NCBI RefSeq assembly: GCF_041549525.1
Contig: NZ_CP157456.1
Span: 3,472,001 to 3,536,000 of the forward strand
Reading direction: 5' to 3'
Source of the DNA: Paenarthrobacter aurescens
Lineage (GTDB): Bacteria > Actinomycetota > Actinomycetes > Actinomycetales > Micrococcaceae
Length of the DNA stretch: 64,000 bases
Shown: positions 26,568-34,643 of the stretch, piece by piece
How positions within the stretch are numbered: the first letter of the stretch is position 1
How the letters are laid out: the number at the start of each line of letters is the position of its first letter
Notes under the pieces: generated by a model
Databases searched by the model: none
What the model was told of the DNA's origin: nothing
Seen by the model: the letters and a program-made list of their open reading frames with translations, nothing else
Translations under genes and position numbers: made by a program

Positions 26568-27920
26568 CTAGCGCGAAGCGCGGGGTTTGCCGAGGTCCTC
26601 GAGCGGGACGTTGTAGGTTTCCCTTGCCGTCATGATGGCGATGGCTGAAGCCGCGAGGCAGAGGATGGTGAAGCCGGCCACCGGCCACCAACCGTTGGGT
26701 CCGGGCTGGGCCAGGAGCGTTGCGATTGCGGGCGCGAAGCCGGCCAGGATCAGGCCGATCTGGCTGCCGATCGCCATGCCGGAGTAGCGGACCGCTGCCG
26801 GGAACATCTCCGGGAAGAAGACGGTCCACACACCGTTCCAGCAGGAGTAGAACACTGTCATGTTCAGGAAGCCGAACAGGAAGATCATGAAGATGTTCTG
26901 CTCGCTGATGGCCCAGAAGTAGCCGATGGTGGTCAGCGCGCAGCCGAGGGCACCCACCAGCAGGACCTTTTTGCGGCCGATCCGGTCAGAGATCATGGCG
27001 GAGATGGGGATGGTCACCATGGACAGGCCAATGGTTACGGCGTTGACGGTGAGCATGAGCGTGCGGTCGATTCCCACGGCCGGTCCGGTGGCGTAGGCCA
27101 GGGCGTATACGGTGAACGTGGTTTGCATGACCGAGAACAGCATCACCACGCCGACGCGCAGGACGTCGCGCCACTGCGTCTTGAAAACTGCGACGGCGGG
27201 GATCGCCTTGGGCTTGTTGTGCTCCACGATTTCTTCGAACACGGGCGGTTCATCCAGGCGGGTCCGGATCCAGTAAGCGACCGCGAGGACCACTACTGAG
27301 AGCCAGAACGGAACGCGCCAACCCCAGCTGAGGAGGTGTTCCTCCGGCAATGCGGCCAGCGGAATGAAGACCACCGTGGACAGCACCATTCCGGAGGCAT
27401 ACCCGGTCATCACAAAGCTGGTGAAGAAGGCCCGGCGACCCTCCGGTGAGTGCTCCATGGTCAGTGTTGAGGCACCTGCAGCTTCGGCGCCGGCAGAGAA
27501 GCCCTGGGCCAAACGGCCTACCAGCAACAATGCCGTTGCCCAGTAGCCGATCTGACCGTACGTGGGCAGGAATCCGATGCCGATTGAGGCCACACCCATG
27601 ATCACCAGAGTGATCATCAGGGCTTGCTTGCGGCCGATCTTGTCGCCGTAATGGCTCATCACCAAGCCACCCAACGGCCTGGCCAGGTACCCAACACCAA
27701 AGGTGGCCATCGCTCCGAGGAGCGCCACTACGGGGTCACCGCCTGGGAAGAAGATCTTGGGGAAAATCAGGGCGGCGGCGGTGCCGTAGATGAAGAAGTC
27801 GTAGTACTCCAGGGTGGATCCAAGGAAGGAAGCCAGGGCGGCCTTCTTGGGCGTTTTGACGTGTTCGGCCGGCGTTGCCGGGTTTACTTCCGAGGGCGAG
27901 TGCTGCTGCACGTTTCCCAT
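26568..27920 (-). CDS. MFS transporter, metabolite:H+ symporter (MHS) type
   Basis: A 450-residue twelve-helix transporter of the shikimate/alpha-ketoglutarate (ShiA/KgtP) branch. The N-terminal marks are LGSTLEYYDFFIYGTAAALIFPKIFF and YLARPLGGLVMSHYGDKIGRKQAL; the central loop is RTRLDEPPVFEEI; a second signature is SDRIGRKKVLL. GAGGAGA stands a few nt before the ATG. It is the first gene of the minus-strand catabolic operon and probably imports its substrate, an organic acid or hydroaromatic acid by family precedent. Confidence 0.9.
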   Translation of the reverse strand: MGNVQQHSPSEVNPATPAEHVKTPKKAALASFLGSTLEYYDFFIYGTAAALIFPKIFFPGGDPVVALLGAMATFGVGYLARPLGGLVMSHYGDKIGRKQALMITLVIMGVASIGIGFLPTYGQIGYWATALLLVGRLAQGFSAGAEAAGASTLTMEHSPEGRRAFFTSFVMTGYASGMVLSTVVFIPLAALPEEHLLSWGWRVPFWLSVVVLAVAYWIRTRLDEPPVFEEIVEHNKPKAIPAVAVFKTQWRDVLRVGVVMLFSVMQTTFTVYALAYATGPAVGIDRTLMLTVNAVTIGLSMVTIPISAMISDRIGRKKVLLVGALGCALTTIGYFWAISEQNIFMIFLFGFLNMTVFYSCWNGVWTVFFPEMFPAAVRYSGMAIGSQIGLILAGFAPAIATLLAQPGPNGWWPVAGFTILCLAASAIAIMTARETYNVPLEDLGKPRASR

Positions 27921-28203
27921 ACTGTCTCCTCATTGAGTGCGCGGGAAGTGGCACCGCCATGGTGCCTTGCCCGGCAAAGAATTAGATGAGTTAGAATCGC
28001 CGGCTGCCGCTTTGTTGGGCAGCCCATCCTGTGGCCGTTGATGACGAATTCAGGATGTGTGGTCCGGGTCACTGGCGGTTGTTTCTCTGAGATCGACTGT
28101 AGGACGCAAGTCACATGCCAAGGGGAAAGTTCCCGTTCAACGGGACAGGCGCCGAATGGATCCGGCGGGAGGTGAGTGGGCGGGGGCTGAGCAGCGCCGC
28201 GCG
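27921..28203. other. regulatory gap upstream of the transporter operon
   Basis: 283 bases between the IclR stop and the MFS start. It contains GGCACCGCCATGGTGCC (inverted repeat near 27949-27965) close to the MFS start, and the palindrome TCCCGTTCAACGGGA at 28131-28145. I see no gene. Confidence 0.5.
28131..28145. promoter_or_regulatory. palindrome, candidate IclR operator
   Basis: TCCCGTT-C-AACGGGA is a perfect 15-bp palindrome about 210 bp before the MFS start, just past the 3' end of the IclR gene that probably controls this operon. Its size and symmetry suit an IclR-family site. No second copy was found to support it. Confidence 0.35.
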
Positions 28204-29013
28204 CTACTGGTCAGTGTTTCCGTGAGTCAGCCACGGACGGGATCCGTAAGGCCTACGCTCAGCGCCCATGGTCCGGGACAGGCCGCGGCCCGCGGCCACC
28301 AGTACCGGCAGAATCAGTCCGGCGTCCTCGTCAACGGAAGGCACGACGACGGAAATGGCACCTATGACTGCCTGGCCCTGGCCGAACACAGGCACGGAAT
28401 AGGCAGTGTTCTCCTCCACGAGGACACCCACCAGCCGGGCGTATCCGCGCTCCCGGATCAGGGCAAGGTTGGCTCTGACTCTTGCGGGATCCGTTTCCGT
28501 AGCCGGAGTGGTTTTCTGCAGCTTCCCGGCCAGGAACCGGTCCTGAATCCACCCCGGCATATGCGCCATCATGGCCATCCCGGAGGAGGTGGTGTGGATG
28601 TCCAGGCGGCCTGCAACTTCGGCCAGGTTCATCACCGATCCATGCCGGTCCAGCCGTTCAAGGTAGAGCACGCTGTTGGTCTCCACGTCCGGGATGGACA
28701 ACGCCACGTGTTCCCGCACGGCTGCATGGACGCCTTCCAGGAACGGCAGGCCTCGACGCCGGAACTCTTCCAGGGGGTTGCTGCGTGAGGCCAACTCCCA
28801 CATTTTCATGCCAACACCAAACTCCCCTGCAGCGTTGCGCTCCAGGAGGCCGTTGGCTGCCAGGTCCATGGCCAGGCGATGCACGGTGCTGCTGGACATC
28901 CCGGTGATCCGAACCAGTTCCTTCAGCGGGAGCCACGGCTGGCCCTTGGAGAACGCATCCATGATTTTCACAACACGCTCAATGACGGACTCCCCCGACG
29001 CCGAGTTAGCCAT
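28204..29013 (-). CDS. IclR family transcriptional regulator
   Basis: A 269-residue regulator with the winged helix at about residues 8-65 (VIERVVKIMDAF, GMSSSTVHRLAMDLAANGLL). The IclR effector domain follows, with TTSSGMAMMAHMPGW and RERGYARLVGVLVEEN. AGGAGG lies 5 nt before the ATG at 29013 and fixes the start. It is upstream of and codirectional with the MHS transporter operon and divergent from a LysR gene, so it likely senses the imported substrate or an intermediate. A 9-bp tandem repeat occupies its leader. Confidence 0.9.
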   Translation of the reverse strand: MANSASGESVIERVVKIMDAFSKGQPWLPLKELVRITGMSSSTVHRLAMDLAANGLLERNAAGEFGVGMKMWELASRSNPLEEFRRRGLPFLEGVHAAVREHVALSIPDVETNSVLYLERLDRHGSVMNLAEVAGRLDIHTTSSGMAMMAHMPGWIQDRFLAGKLQKTTPATETDPARVRANLALIRERGYARLVGVLVEENTAYSVPVFGQGQAVIGAISVVVPSVDEDAGLILPVLVAAGRGLSRTMGAERRPYGSRPWLTHGNTDQ

Positions 29014-29029
29014 GATGCCTCCTGATCGC

Positions 29030-29065
29030 TCCCGGACCTCCCGGACTTCCCGGACCTCCCGGATG
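29030..29065. repeat. 9-bp tandem repeat, four units
   Basis: Four consecutive 9-mers (TCCCGGACC, TCCCGGACT, TCCCGGACC, TCCCGGATG) directly upstream of the IclR ribosome binding site, in the divergent IclR/LysR promoter region. Confidence 0.85.
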
Positions 29066-29114
29066 CCAAACCCAATATAGCCTTGCACTTGACGCGGAAA
29101 ATGTGGGAGGCAAC

Positions 29115-30008
29115 GTGGAACTACGGCAGATCGAGGCCTTCCTGGCCGTGGCTGAGGAACTTCACTTCGGCCGGGCAGCTGAGCGCCTCCGCATGGCCCA
29201 ATCGCCGCTGAGCCAGACCATCAAGAAGCTGGAAAAGGGCCTTGGTACTGCGCTGTTTGAACGCAACACACGCTCTGTCACGCTGACGGCGGCGGGTCAT
29301 TCGCTGCTGCCGCACGCCCGGAAAATACTCGATGAAGTGGACTTGGCTCGCCGGGCAGTGAGTGCCGGCACCGAGACCGTGTACGGCAAGCTGGCCATTG
29401 GCTTCTCCGGGGCACTGAACCACACCACGCTGCCTCCATTGACGCGCGCGCTCCGCCAGCATTACCCCCAACTGGAAGTAACACTGCACGGTGGACTCCT
29501 CACCCAGGAAGCACTCCAGCTTCTGAGCAACAACACCTTGGATCTGGCTTTCATTGGCCTTCCCATCGATGCACCCGCTTTGGCCACCCGTCGTATTGCC
29601 ACGGAGCGCCTGGGAGTTGCGGTGCCGGCGGACCACCCCCTTGCCGGGCGGGCTTCAGTGGCGATGTCCGAACTCGCCGCGGACCCGTTCATCACCATGC
29701 CGGCCGCGCAGGGGTCAACTCTCCGGGACGTCACGTTTGCAGCCTGTGCCGCCGCTGGATTCCGTCCGCGGATCAGCCAGGAAGTGGCCGACCCCTATAC
29801 GGCCCTTTCCTTGGTTGCCGGCGGAGTGGGCATCACCCTGATGCCTGTATCCATCAAGGAAATCATGCCCGTGGGTACCGCATTCCTTTCCTTGGAAGGC
29901 GAGGATGTCCTGCTGTTTTCCGGGCTTGCCTGGAACCCGCAGGCCACGTCTCCGGCAATCCTTGCGGCGCTTCAGTTGGCCGAGGAGGTTCTCCCCACTC
30001 CCAAATGA
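29115..30008 (+). CDS. LysR family transcriptional regulator
   Basis: A 297-residue LysR-type activator. The N-terminal helix-turn-helix is VELRQIEAFLAVAEELHFGRAAERL with MAQSPLSQTIKKLEKGLG. The C-terminal effector domain has VYGKLAIGFSGAL, LDLAFIGLP and a final VAGGVGITLMPVSI. GGGAGG four nt upstream supports the GTG at 29115 rather than the GTG at 29103. It is divergent from the IclR gene and lies before the YCII-alcohol dehydrogenase-flavoprotein operon, which it probably activates through the inverted repeat at 30064-30082. Confidence 0.92.
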   Translation: MELRQIEAFLAVAEELHFGRAAERLRMAQSPLSQTIKKLEKGLGTALFERNTRSVTLTAAGHSLLPHARKILDEVDLARRAVSAGTETVYGKLAIGFSGALNHTTLPPLTRALRQHYPQLEVTLHGGLLTQEALQLLSNNTLDLAFIGLPIDAPALATRRIATERLGVAVPADHPLAGRASVAMSELAADPFITMPAAQGSTLRDVTFAACAAAGFRPRISQEVADPYTALSLVAGGVGITLMPVSIKEIMPVGTAFLSLEGEDVLLFSGLAWNPQATSPAILAALQLAEEVLPTPK

Positions 30009-30063
30009 CTCGCAGTAGTTCCCAGCACTGGGAGCAACCACTACTGCCTGCCAGTTGGGTGAT

Positions 30064-30082
30064 TATGTGTTTCTCACACATA
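30064..30082. promoter_or_regulatory. LysR-type operator candidate
   Basis: TATGTGTTTCTCACACATA is a perfect inverted repeat with 7-bp arms and a 5-bp spacer. It contains the T-N11-A pattern of LysR sites and lies 90 bp before the YCII gene, directly after the LysR gene. Confidence 0.6.
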
Positions 30083-30171
30083 GTCAGAGAGCAACTAAGT
30101 ATTGGACAAGAGCTAATGAGTTGCCCAGCATTGAGGAAAGCCACCACCCACTCAATGAAGAGGACAACCTC

Positions 30172-30471
30172 ATGGCCACTTTTGCTGTTACCTACGCGTA
30201 CTCCCACTCAACATCCGCCGGCCGGGACAAGGTCCGCCCCGCTCACGTGGAATTCCTCAAATCCCAGTTCGACGGCGGCCGCCTCCTTAAGAGCGGACCT
30301 TTCGGGCCCGAGGAGTCACCCGGCGCCCTGTTGATCATTGCCGGGGATTCCAAAGCCGATGTTGAAGCCCTCATGGACCAGGATCCATTCCAGCAGGCCG
30401 GGCTGATCGAGGAGAGGAATGTGCGCCAGTGGAACATCTTCTTCGGCGCTGACCCCGCGGCGCAGAACTAG
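30172..30471 (+). CDS. YCII-related domain protein
   Basis: A 99-residue dimeric alpha-beta protein of the YCII family. It opens FAVTYAYSHSTSAGRDKVRPAHVEFL, contains LKSGPFGPEESPGALLIIAGDS and ends QAGLIEERNVRQWNIFFG. The conserved His of the HVEFL segment and the GPF turn are present. Some family members (TftG) act as dehydrochlorinases; most have no known substrate. AGAGGA upstream supports the ATG at 30172. It is the first gene of the LysR-linked operon and lies 9 nt before the alcohol dehydrogenase gene. Confidence 0.85.
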   Translation: MATFAVTYAYSHSTSAGRDKVRPAHVEFLKSQFDGGRLLKSGPFGPEESPGALLIIAGDSKADVEALMDQDPFQQAGLIEERNVRQWNIFFGADPAAQN

Positions 30472-30480
30472 GGGGACCCC

Positions 30481-31530
30481 ATGCTTTCCGCAGTCACTGT
30501 TTCCAAGCAAACCATTGAATTCCGGGACTCCCCCCAGCCCACCCTTCAACCGGGGTATGCTCTGGTCCGGGTCCACAACGTCACTCTCTGCGGCACCGAT
30601 CTCCACATCTGGGAGGACGACTACCCCACAGAGTTGCCCCTGATCCAAGGTCACGAGTTCTCAGGGATCGTAGAGGCACTCGGAGACACGGAAGACCACG
30701 GCATCAGGATCGGCGAGCGCGTCGCCGTGAACCCCATCATTTACTGCGGCCAGTGCCGTCCTTGCCTCACAGGGCGCTACAACGTCTGCCAGAACGTGGG
30801 CTGCCTTGGGTGCTACTCGGACGGAGCCCTCAGTGAACTGATCAGTGTTCCCGTGGATAAGCTCTGCCGGGTGCCGGACGAGCTTCCCTTGGACATCGCG
30901 GCCATGGGCGAACCCGCATCCATCGCCATGCAGGCAGTCAACCGTGGCCGGCCGCAAGCCGGGGAAACCGCGCTGGTACTGGGAAGTGGCCCCATAGGTT
31001 TGTTGGCCACGTTGTATCTGACGGAGCTGGAAGTCAGGGTTGTTTGCGCCGATACCGAGCAGCACCGGCTTGATCTAGCCCTGGAGTTCGGTGCAACGGA
31101 GACCTTGCTGGTCACCCCTGGCACAGAGTTCCCTGATGCATACCAGGCTCCCCGACTGGATGCTTTGACTGATCACTGTGGGCCGGAACTGGTCATTGAG
31201 GCCACGGGCGTTCCCTCCTCGCTGGAGAACGCCATCCGGCTTGTGGCCAGTGCCGGACGCATAGTCCAGGTGGGCATCTCCCCGAGGCAAGCCGCCGTAT
31301 CCATGAAGGACATCCCGTACAAGGAGCTGGACATTATGGGGAGCCGGATGAGCCTGAACCTCATCCCCGATGGCCTCGCGCTGCTGGCCCGTCACCCGGA
31401 GCAAGCCCATGCGCTCATGACCCATCGCTTCGCTTTTGCAGATCTGCAGCAGGCCTACCAACTCATGCAGGGACGCACGGAAAAGATCGGCAAAATCCTC
31501 ATACAAATGCCTGCGGGGAGCGCCGCATGA
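30481..31530 (+). CDS. zinc-dependent medium-chain alcohol dehydrogenase
   Basis: A 349-residue MDR enzyme similar to sorbitol, threonine or butanediol dehydrogenases. Catalytic zinc ligands are in LCGTDLHIWE and GHEFSGIVEALGD. The structural zinc cluster is CGQCRPCLTGRYNVC. The cofactor site reads ALVLGSGPIGLLATLYL followed by the acidic VVCADTEQ, indicating NAD+ preference. It oxidises a secondary alcohol or polyol that cannot be named. Its last bases overlap the next gene (ATGA). Confidence 0.9.
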   Translation: MLSAVTVSKQTIEFRDSPQPTLQPGYALVRVHNVTLCGTDLHIWEDDYPTELPLIQGHEFSGIVEALGDTEDHGIRIGERVAVNPIIYCGQCRPCLTGRYNVCQNVGCLGCYSDGALSELISVPVDKLCRVPDELPLDIAAMGEPASIAMQAVNRGRPQAGETALVLGSGPIGLLATLYLTELEVRVVCADTEQHRLDLALEFGATETLLVTPGTEFPDAYQAPRLDALTDHCGPELVIEATGVPSSLENAIRLVASAGRIVQVGISPRQAAVSMKDIPYKELDIMGSRMSLNLIPDGLALLARHPEQAHALMTHRFAFADLQQAYQLMQGRTEKIGKILIQMPAGSAA

Positions 31531-33155
31531 GCACCCCCATCCTCACCGCAACAGAGCAGCTCAAGTCCCAGTACGACGTCGTGATCATGGGCAGTGGCGC
31601 CGCCGGGCTGGTAGCCGCCGTCCGCGCGGCCTACGCCGGGTTATCTGTCCTGGTTGTGGAAAAGGCGGCCCTGCTGGGCGGGACCACCGCTGCCGGCGGC
31701 GGGGTGATGTGGGCGCCGAACAACCATCTCGCCAAAGCTGCGGATTACCCGGACAGCCATGCCGACGGCGTCGCTTACCTTTCCGAGGCAGCAGGCCACG
31801 TGATGTCGGCTGAGGAGATCGAATGGTACGTGGCCACTGCGCCGCGGGCTGTGGAATTCCTCACCGTGAACACCAAAGTGTCCATGGTGCCCATTGCCCG
31901 CCCGGACTATCACATGGAGTGGAAGGGGGCGGCCAATGGCGGGAGGGGCTTGGACAACAACGCTTTCGATCCCCGGGATTACCCCGGCCTTTCGGAACTG
32001 ATCCGGCCGTCGTCGTATTTCCCGCTGCTCACCATGACAGAACGGGATGAACTCAACGGCCGCGCCGCTGATCCGTTGCTGTTGGAACGCCGGTCCTCCG
32101 CAGGGATCAGGACCATGGGCGGCGCCCTCGTGGGGAGTCTGCTTGCCAGTGCCTTGGATCGCGGCGTGCAGATCGTAGCCTCCAGTCCTGTGGAGGACTT
32201 GTTGCGGATTGGGGACCGGTGGCAGGTAAGCCTCGGCGGTGTTTCCGCCGACGCGCGCGTGTCAGCCGCCGCCGTCGTACTTGCCTCAGGCGGGTTCGAA
32301 TGGAACGCCCGGCTCCGCAACGCTTTCCTCCCACACCCGGTGACACCAATCAGCGCGCCGTCCAACGAAGGCGACGGCCTGGAACTTGGGCTCCGTGCTG
32401 GCGCCGCTGTGGAGGACATGACCGCCGTGTGGGGCGTTCCTGTCATTTCGACGTCGGCGCATCAGTACGATGGGCAGCGCTCGGGCCGCATGGGAAACGT
32501 GGAGATGACACTGCCGGGGTCCATCACCGTGAACAGCGACGGGAAGCGTTTCGTCAACGAAGCCCTCAACTATCACGATGCCAGCCGGGTTTTCGCGTCC
32601 ATCAATCCGCACACCGGAAGGCAGCAGAACAACCCCGCATGGCTGGTTTTCGACGCGAAATACCTCGCCAAATACCCCGTGGCAGGCTCCACTCCTGGAG
32701 AGCCCGCCGAGTGGATGGTGTCCGCGCCGAGCCTTGAACTGTTGGCCAGGGAGGTGGGCATCAACGCGGATGGACTGGGCGCAACAGTGGCCCGGTTCAA
32801 CGCCGACGCGGCCTTGGGTGTGGACACCGGGTTCGGTCGGGGCGCCACCCCGCAGGACCGTTTCCTGGGCGATGCCGGCAACACCCCCAACCCCTGCCTG
32901 GCACCGCTGCTGGCCGCCCCGTTCTATGCGGTCCCCATCCACGCCGGCGTACTGGGGACATCGGGCGGCCTGGCAACGGACTTCCACGGACGCGTACTCG
33001 ATAGCAGGCAACAGCCCATTCCCGGGCTCTACGCGGCGGGCAACGTCTCAGCTGGGGTGTTCCGCAACAACTACCCTGGCGGGGGTGCCACCCTGGGCTC
33101 AGCAATCACGCGTGCCTTCGCCGTTGGGGAAGACCTGGCGGCCCGGCTCAAGTAG
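31527..33155 (+). CDS. second KstD-like FAD-dependent oxidoreductase
   Basis: A 542-residue flavoprotein homologous to the one at 20427. FAD binding is shown by YDVVIMGSGAAGLVAAVRAAYAG and VVEKAALLGGTTAAGGGVMW. The KstD-type catalytic area is visible as KRFVNEALNYHDA and FRNNYPGGGATLGSAITRAF. It probably introduces a C=C bond next to a ketone on a ring. It is coupled by a 4-nt overlap to the alcohol dehydrogenase, which could supply that ketone, so the two steps may be sequential. A strong terminator follows. Confidence 0.87.
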   Translation: MSTPILTATEQLKSQYDVVIMGSGAAGLVAAVRAAYAGLSVLVVEKAALLGGTTAAGGGVMWAPNNHLAKAADYPDSHADGVAYLSEAAGHVMSAEEIEWYVATAPRAVEFLTVNTKVSMVPIARPDYHMEWKGAANGGRGLDNNAFDPRDYPGLSELIRPSSYFPLLTMTERDELNGRAADPLLLERRSSAGIRTMGGALVGSLLASALDRGVQIVASSPVEDLLRIGDRWQVSLGGVSADARVSAAAVVLASGGFEWNARLRNAFLPHPVTPISAPSNEGDGLELGLRAGAAVEDMTAVWGVPVISTSAHQYDGQRSGRMGNVEMTLPGSITVNSDGKRFVNEALNYHDASRVFASINPHTGRQQNNPAWLVFDAKYLAKYPVAGSTPGEPAEWMVSAPSLELLAREVGINADGLGATVARFNADAALGVDTGFGRGATPQDRFLGDAGNTPNPCLAPLLAAPFYAVPIHAGVLGTSGGLATDFHGRVLDSRQQPIPGLYAAGNVSAGVFRNNYPGGGATLGSAITRAFAVGEDLAARLK

Positions 33156-33174
33156 CCGGGGCCTTGTGGACTCA

Positions 33175-33207
33175 AACGCCCGACGGCGACTCCCGCCGTC
33201 GGGCGTT
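33175..33207 (+). terminator. strong terminator after flavoprotein gene
   Basis: AACGCCCGACGGCG (33175-33188) pairs perfectly with CGCCGTCGGGCGTT (33194-33207), a 14-bp stem with a 5-nt loop, 19 bp after the stop. Confidence 0.85.
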
Positions 33208-33220
33208 CGTGTTGCCCCCC

Positions 33221-33775
33221 TGCGTTGCGAGGCCCACACTGCGCCCTAATCCCTGCGCCAAGCCCGCAAACCAGGCCCCACAACAAACACACCACAACAA
33301 ACACACCCCTGCGTTGCGAGGCCCACACTGCGCCCTAATCCCTGCGCGAGACCCGCAAAGCAGGCCCCACAACAAAAACCCCCCCGCGTTGCGAGGCCCA
33401 CACTGCGCCCCAATTCCTGCGCGAGGGGCGCAAACCAGGCCCCACAACAAACACCCCCCGCGTTGCGAGGCCCACACTGCGCCCCAATTCCTGCGCGAGG
33501 GGCGCAAAGCAGGCCCCACAACAAACACACCACAACAAACACCCCCCGCGTTGCGAGGCCCACACTGCGCCCCATTCCGTGCGCCAGACCCGCAAACCAG
33601 GCCCCACAACAAACACACCTCAGACAAACACCCGCCCGCGTTGCGAGGCCCACTCTGCGCCCTAATCCCTGCGCGAAGGGCGCAAAGCAGGCCCCACAAC
33701 AACACACCCCTGCGTTGCGAGGCCCACACTGCGCCCCAATTCCTGCGCGAGGGGCGCAAAGCAGGCCCCACAACG
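33221..33775. repeat. array of seven palindromic repeats (REP/BIME-like)
   Basis: Seven units begin with GCGTTGCGAGGCCCA at 33222, 33311, 33386, 33460, 33548, 33638 and 33712, spaced 74-90 bp. Each unit has a left arm GTTGCGAGGCCCAC..CTGCGCCC and a right arm GGGCGCAAAGCAGGCCCCAC-AAC or close variants, so each can fold on itself. Linkers are AACAAACACACC-like. It fills the gap between the convergent flavoprotein and amidotransferase genes. Long apparent frames across it are artefacts of the repeat. Confidence 0.9.
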
Positions 33776-33788
33776 CGCGGGGGGGGGT

Positions 33789-34520
33789 TTAGCGGGCGTA
33801 GCGCTCCGTGAAGTTCCTCAGCACTCGCATGGGCTCCGTGACGGAAGACTGCCGGGCGGTGGCAACGAGTTCATCGGCGGCGTGAGGCGGGAAATACCCG
33901 GCGTTCTTGTAGATGTTGATGCGGGTGATCAGGCCCTCGGCGTCGAGTTCGGGGTGGAACTGTGTGGCGTAAAGGTTGTTCTTGATCCGGAACATATGCA
34001 CCGGGCAGGCATCAGAACTGGCCAGCAGCACAGCGTGTTCAGGAAGTTTGCTGCACGCTTCCTTGTGCCCAACAAAGGCTTCGAAGGTGTGCGGGAGACC
34101 TTGAAGCATGGGATCGCGTTCCCCATCGGCGGTCAGGGTGATGCGGGTTGCCCCCACTGCTTCGCCGAATTGACGATCTATCACAGCGCCCTGGTGCACG
34201 CCCAGTGTGCCCACGCCGTAGCAAGCGCCCAGGAACGGGAAGTCCTCGGCCACGATTCGATCCAGCAGCGATGAGAGTTCCGTCTCAACCCGGATCTGGG
34301 CTGCGCTCTTTTCCTCCACAGGATCGCTGGAGGTGTAGGGGCTGCCGCCGACGATCACTCCGGAGTAGTCGGATAGTTCAAGGGCGGGCAAAGGCCCGGA
34401 TTCCAGCCGTATGCGGACCAATTCTTCCGGTTTCAGACCGCAGTACCGGAGGTAGGCCTGGTACTCGTCATCGGCTGCGGCGTCTTCGGCCCGGGTGGCC
34501 AGCAAAAGGAAGGGCTTCAC
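33789..34520 (-). CDS. class I glutamine amidotransferase-like protein
   Basis: A 243-residue stand-alone GATase1 domain, GMP-synthase-like. It has an oxyanion-side VIVGGSPYTSSDP, the nucleophile in FPFLGACYGVGTLG (Cys at about residue 99), and the catalytic His-Glu in YATQFHPELDAEGL. It should hydrolyse glutamine or act as a gamma-glutamyl peptidase on an unknown partner or substrate. The start is GTG at 34520. No synthetase partner gene is adjacent. Confidence 0.88.
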   Translation of the reverse strand: MKPFLLLATRAEDAAADDEYQAYLRYCGLKPEELVRIRLESGPLPALELSDYSGVIVGGSPYTSSDPVEEKSAAQIRVETELSSLLDRIVAEDFPFLGACYGVGTLGVHQGAVIDRQFGEAVGATRITLTADGERDPMLQGLPHTFEAFVGHKEACSKLPEHAVLLASSDACPVHMFRIKNNLYATQFHPELDAEGLITRINIYKNAGYFPPHAADELVATARQSSVTEPMRVLRNFTERYAR

Positions 34521-34643
34521 AGGCCAAGTGTGCGCGAGGAATGGCTGAGGGACAAAGTGTGTTGCTATGCAGAGGGGTTCTGTCAGAGACTCCCTTGCAT
34601 CACTGTGGCTGCATAACGTTGTAGGAAACCCATGAACTAGCTC

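Noticed and set aside
30055..30171. Extended N-terminus of the YCII protein
   Set aside because: The extension crosses the LysR-type palindrome and promoter; AGAGGA supports the start at 30172.
33221..33775. CRISPR array
   Set aside because: Units are 74-90 bp, each self-complementary with near-identical content, and the linkers are short AC-rich runs rather than unique spacers; no cas genes are present.
33164..33811. Long repetitive open frames across the repeat array
   Set aside because: They merely translate the palindromic units (ALRGPHCAP repeats) and no start signal exists.
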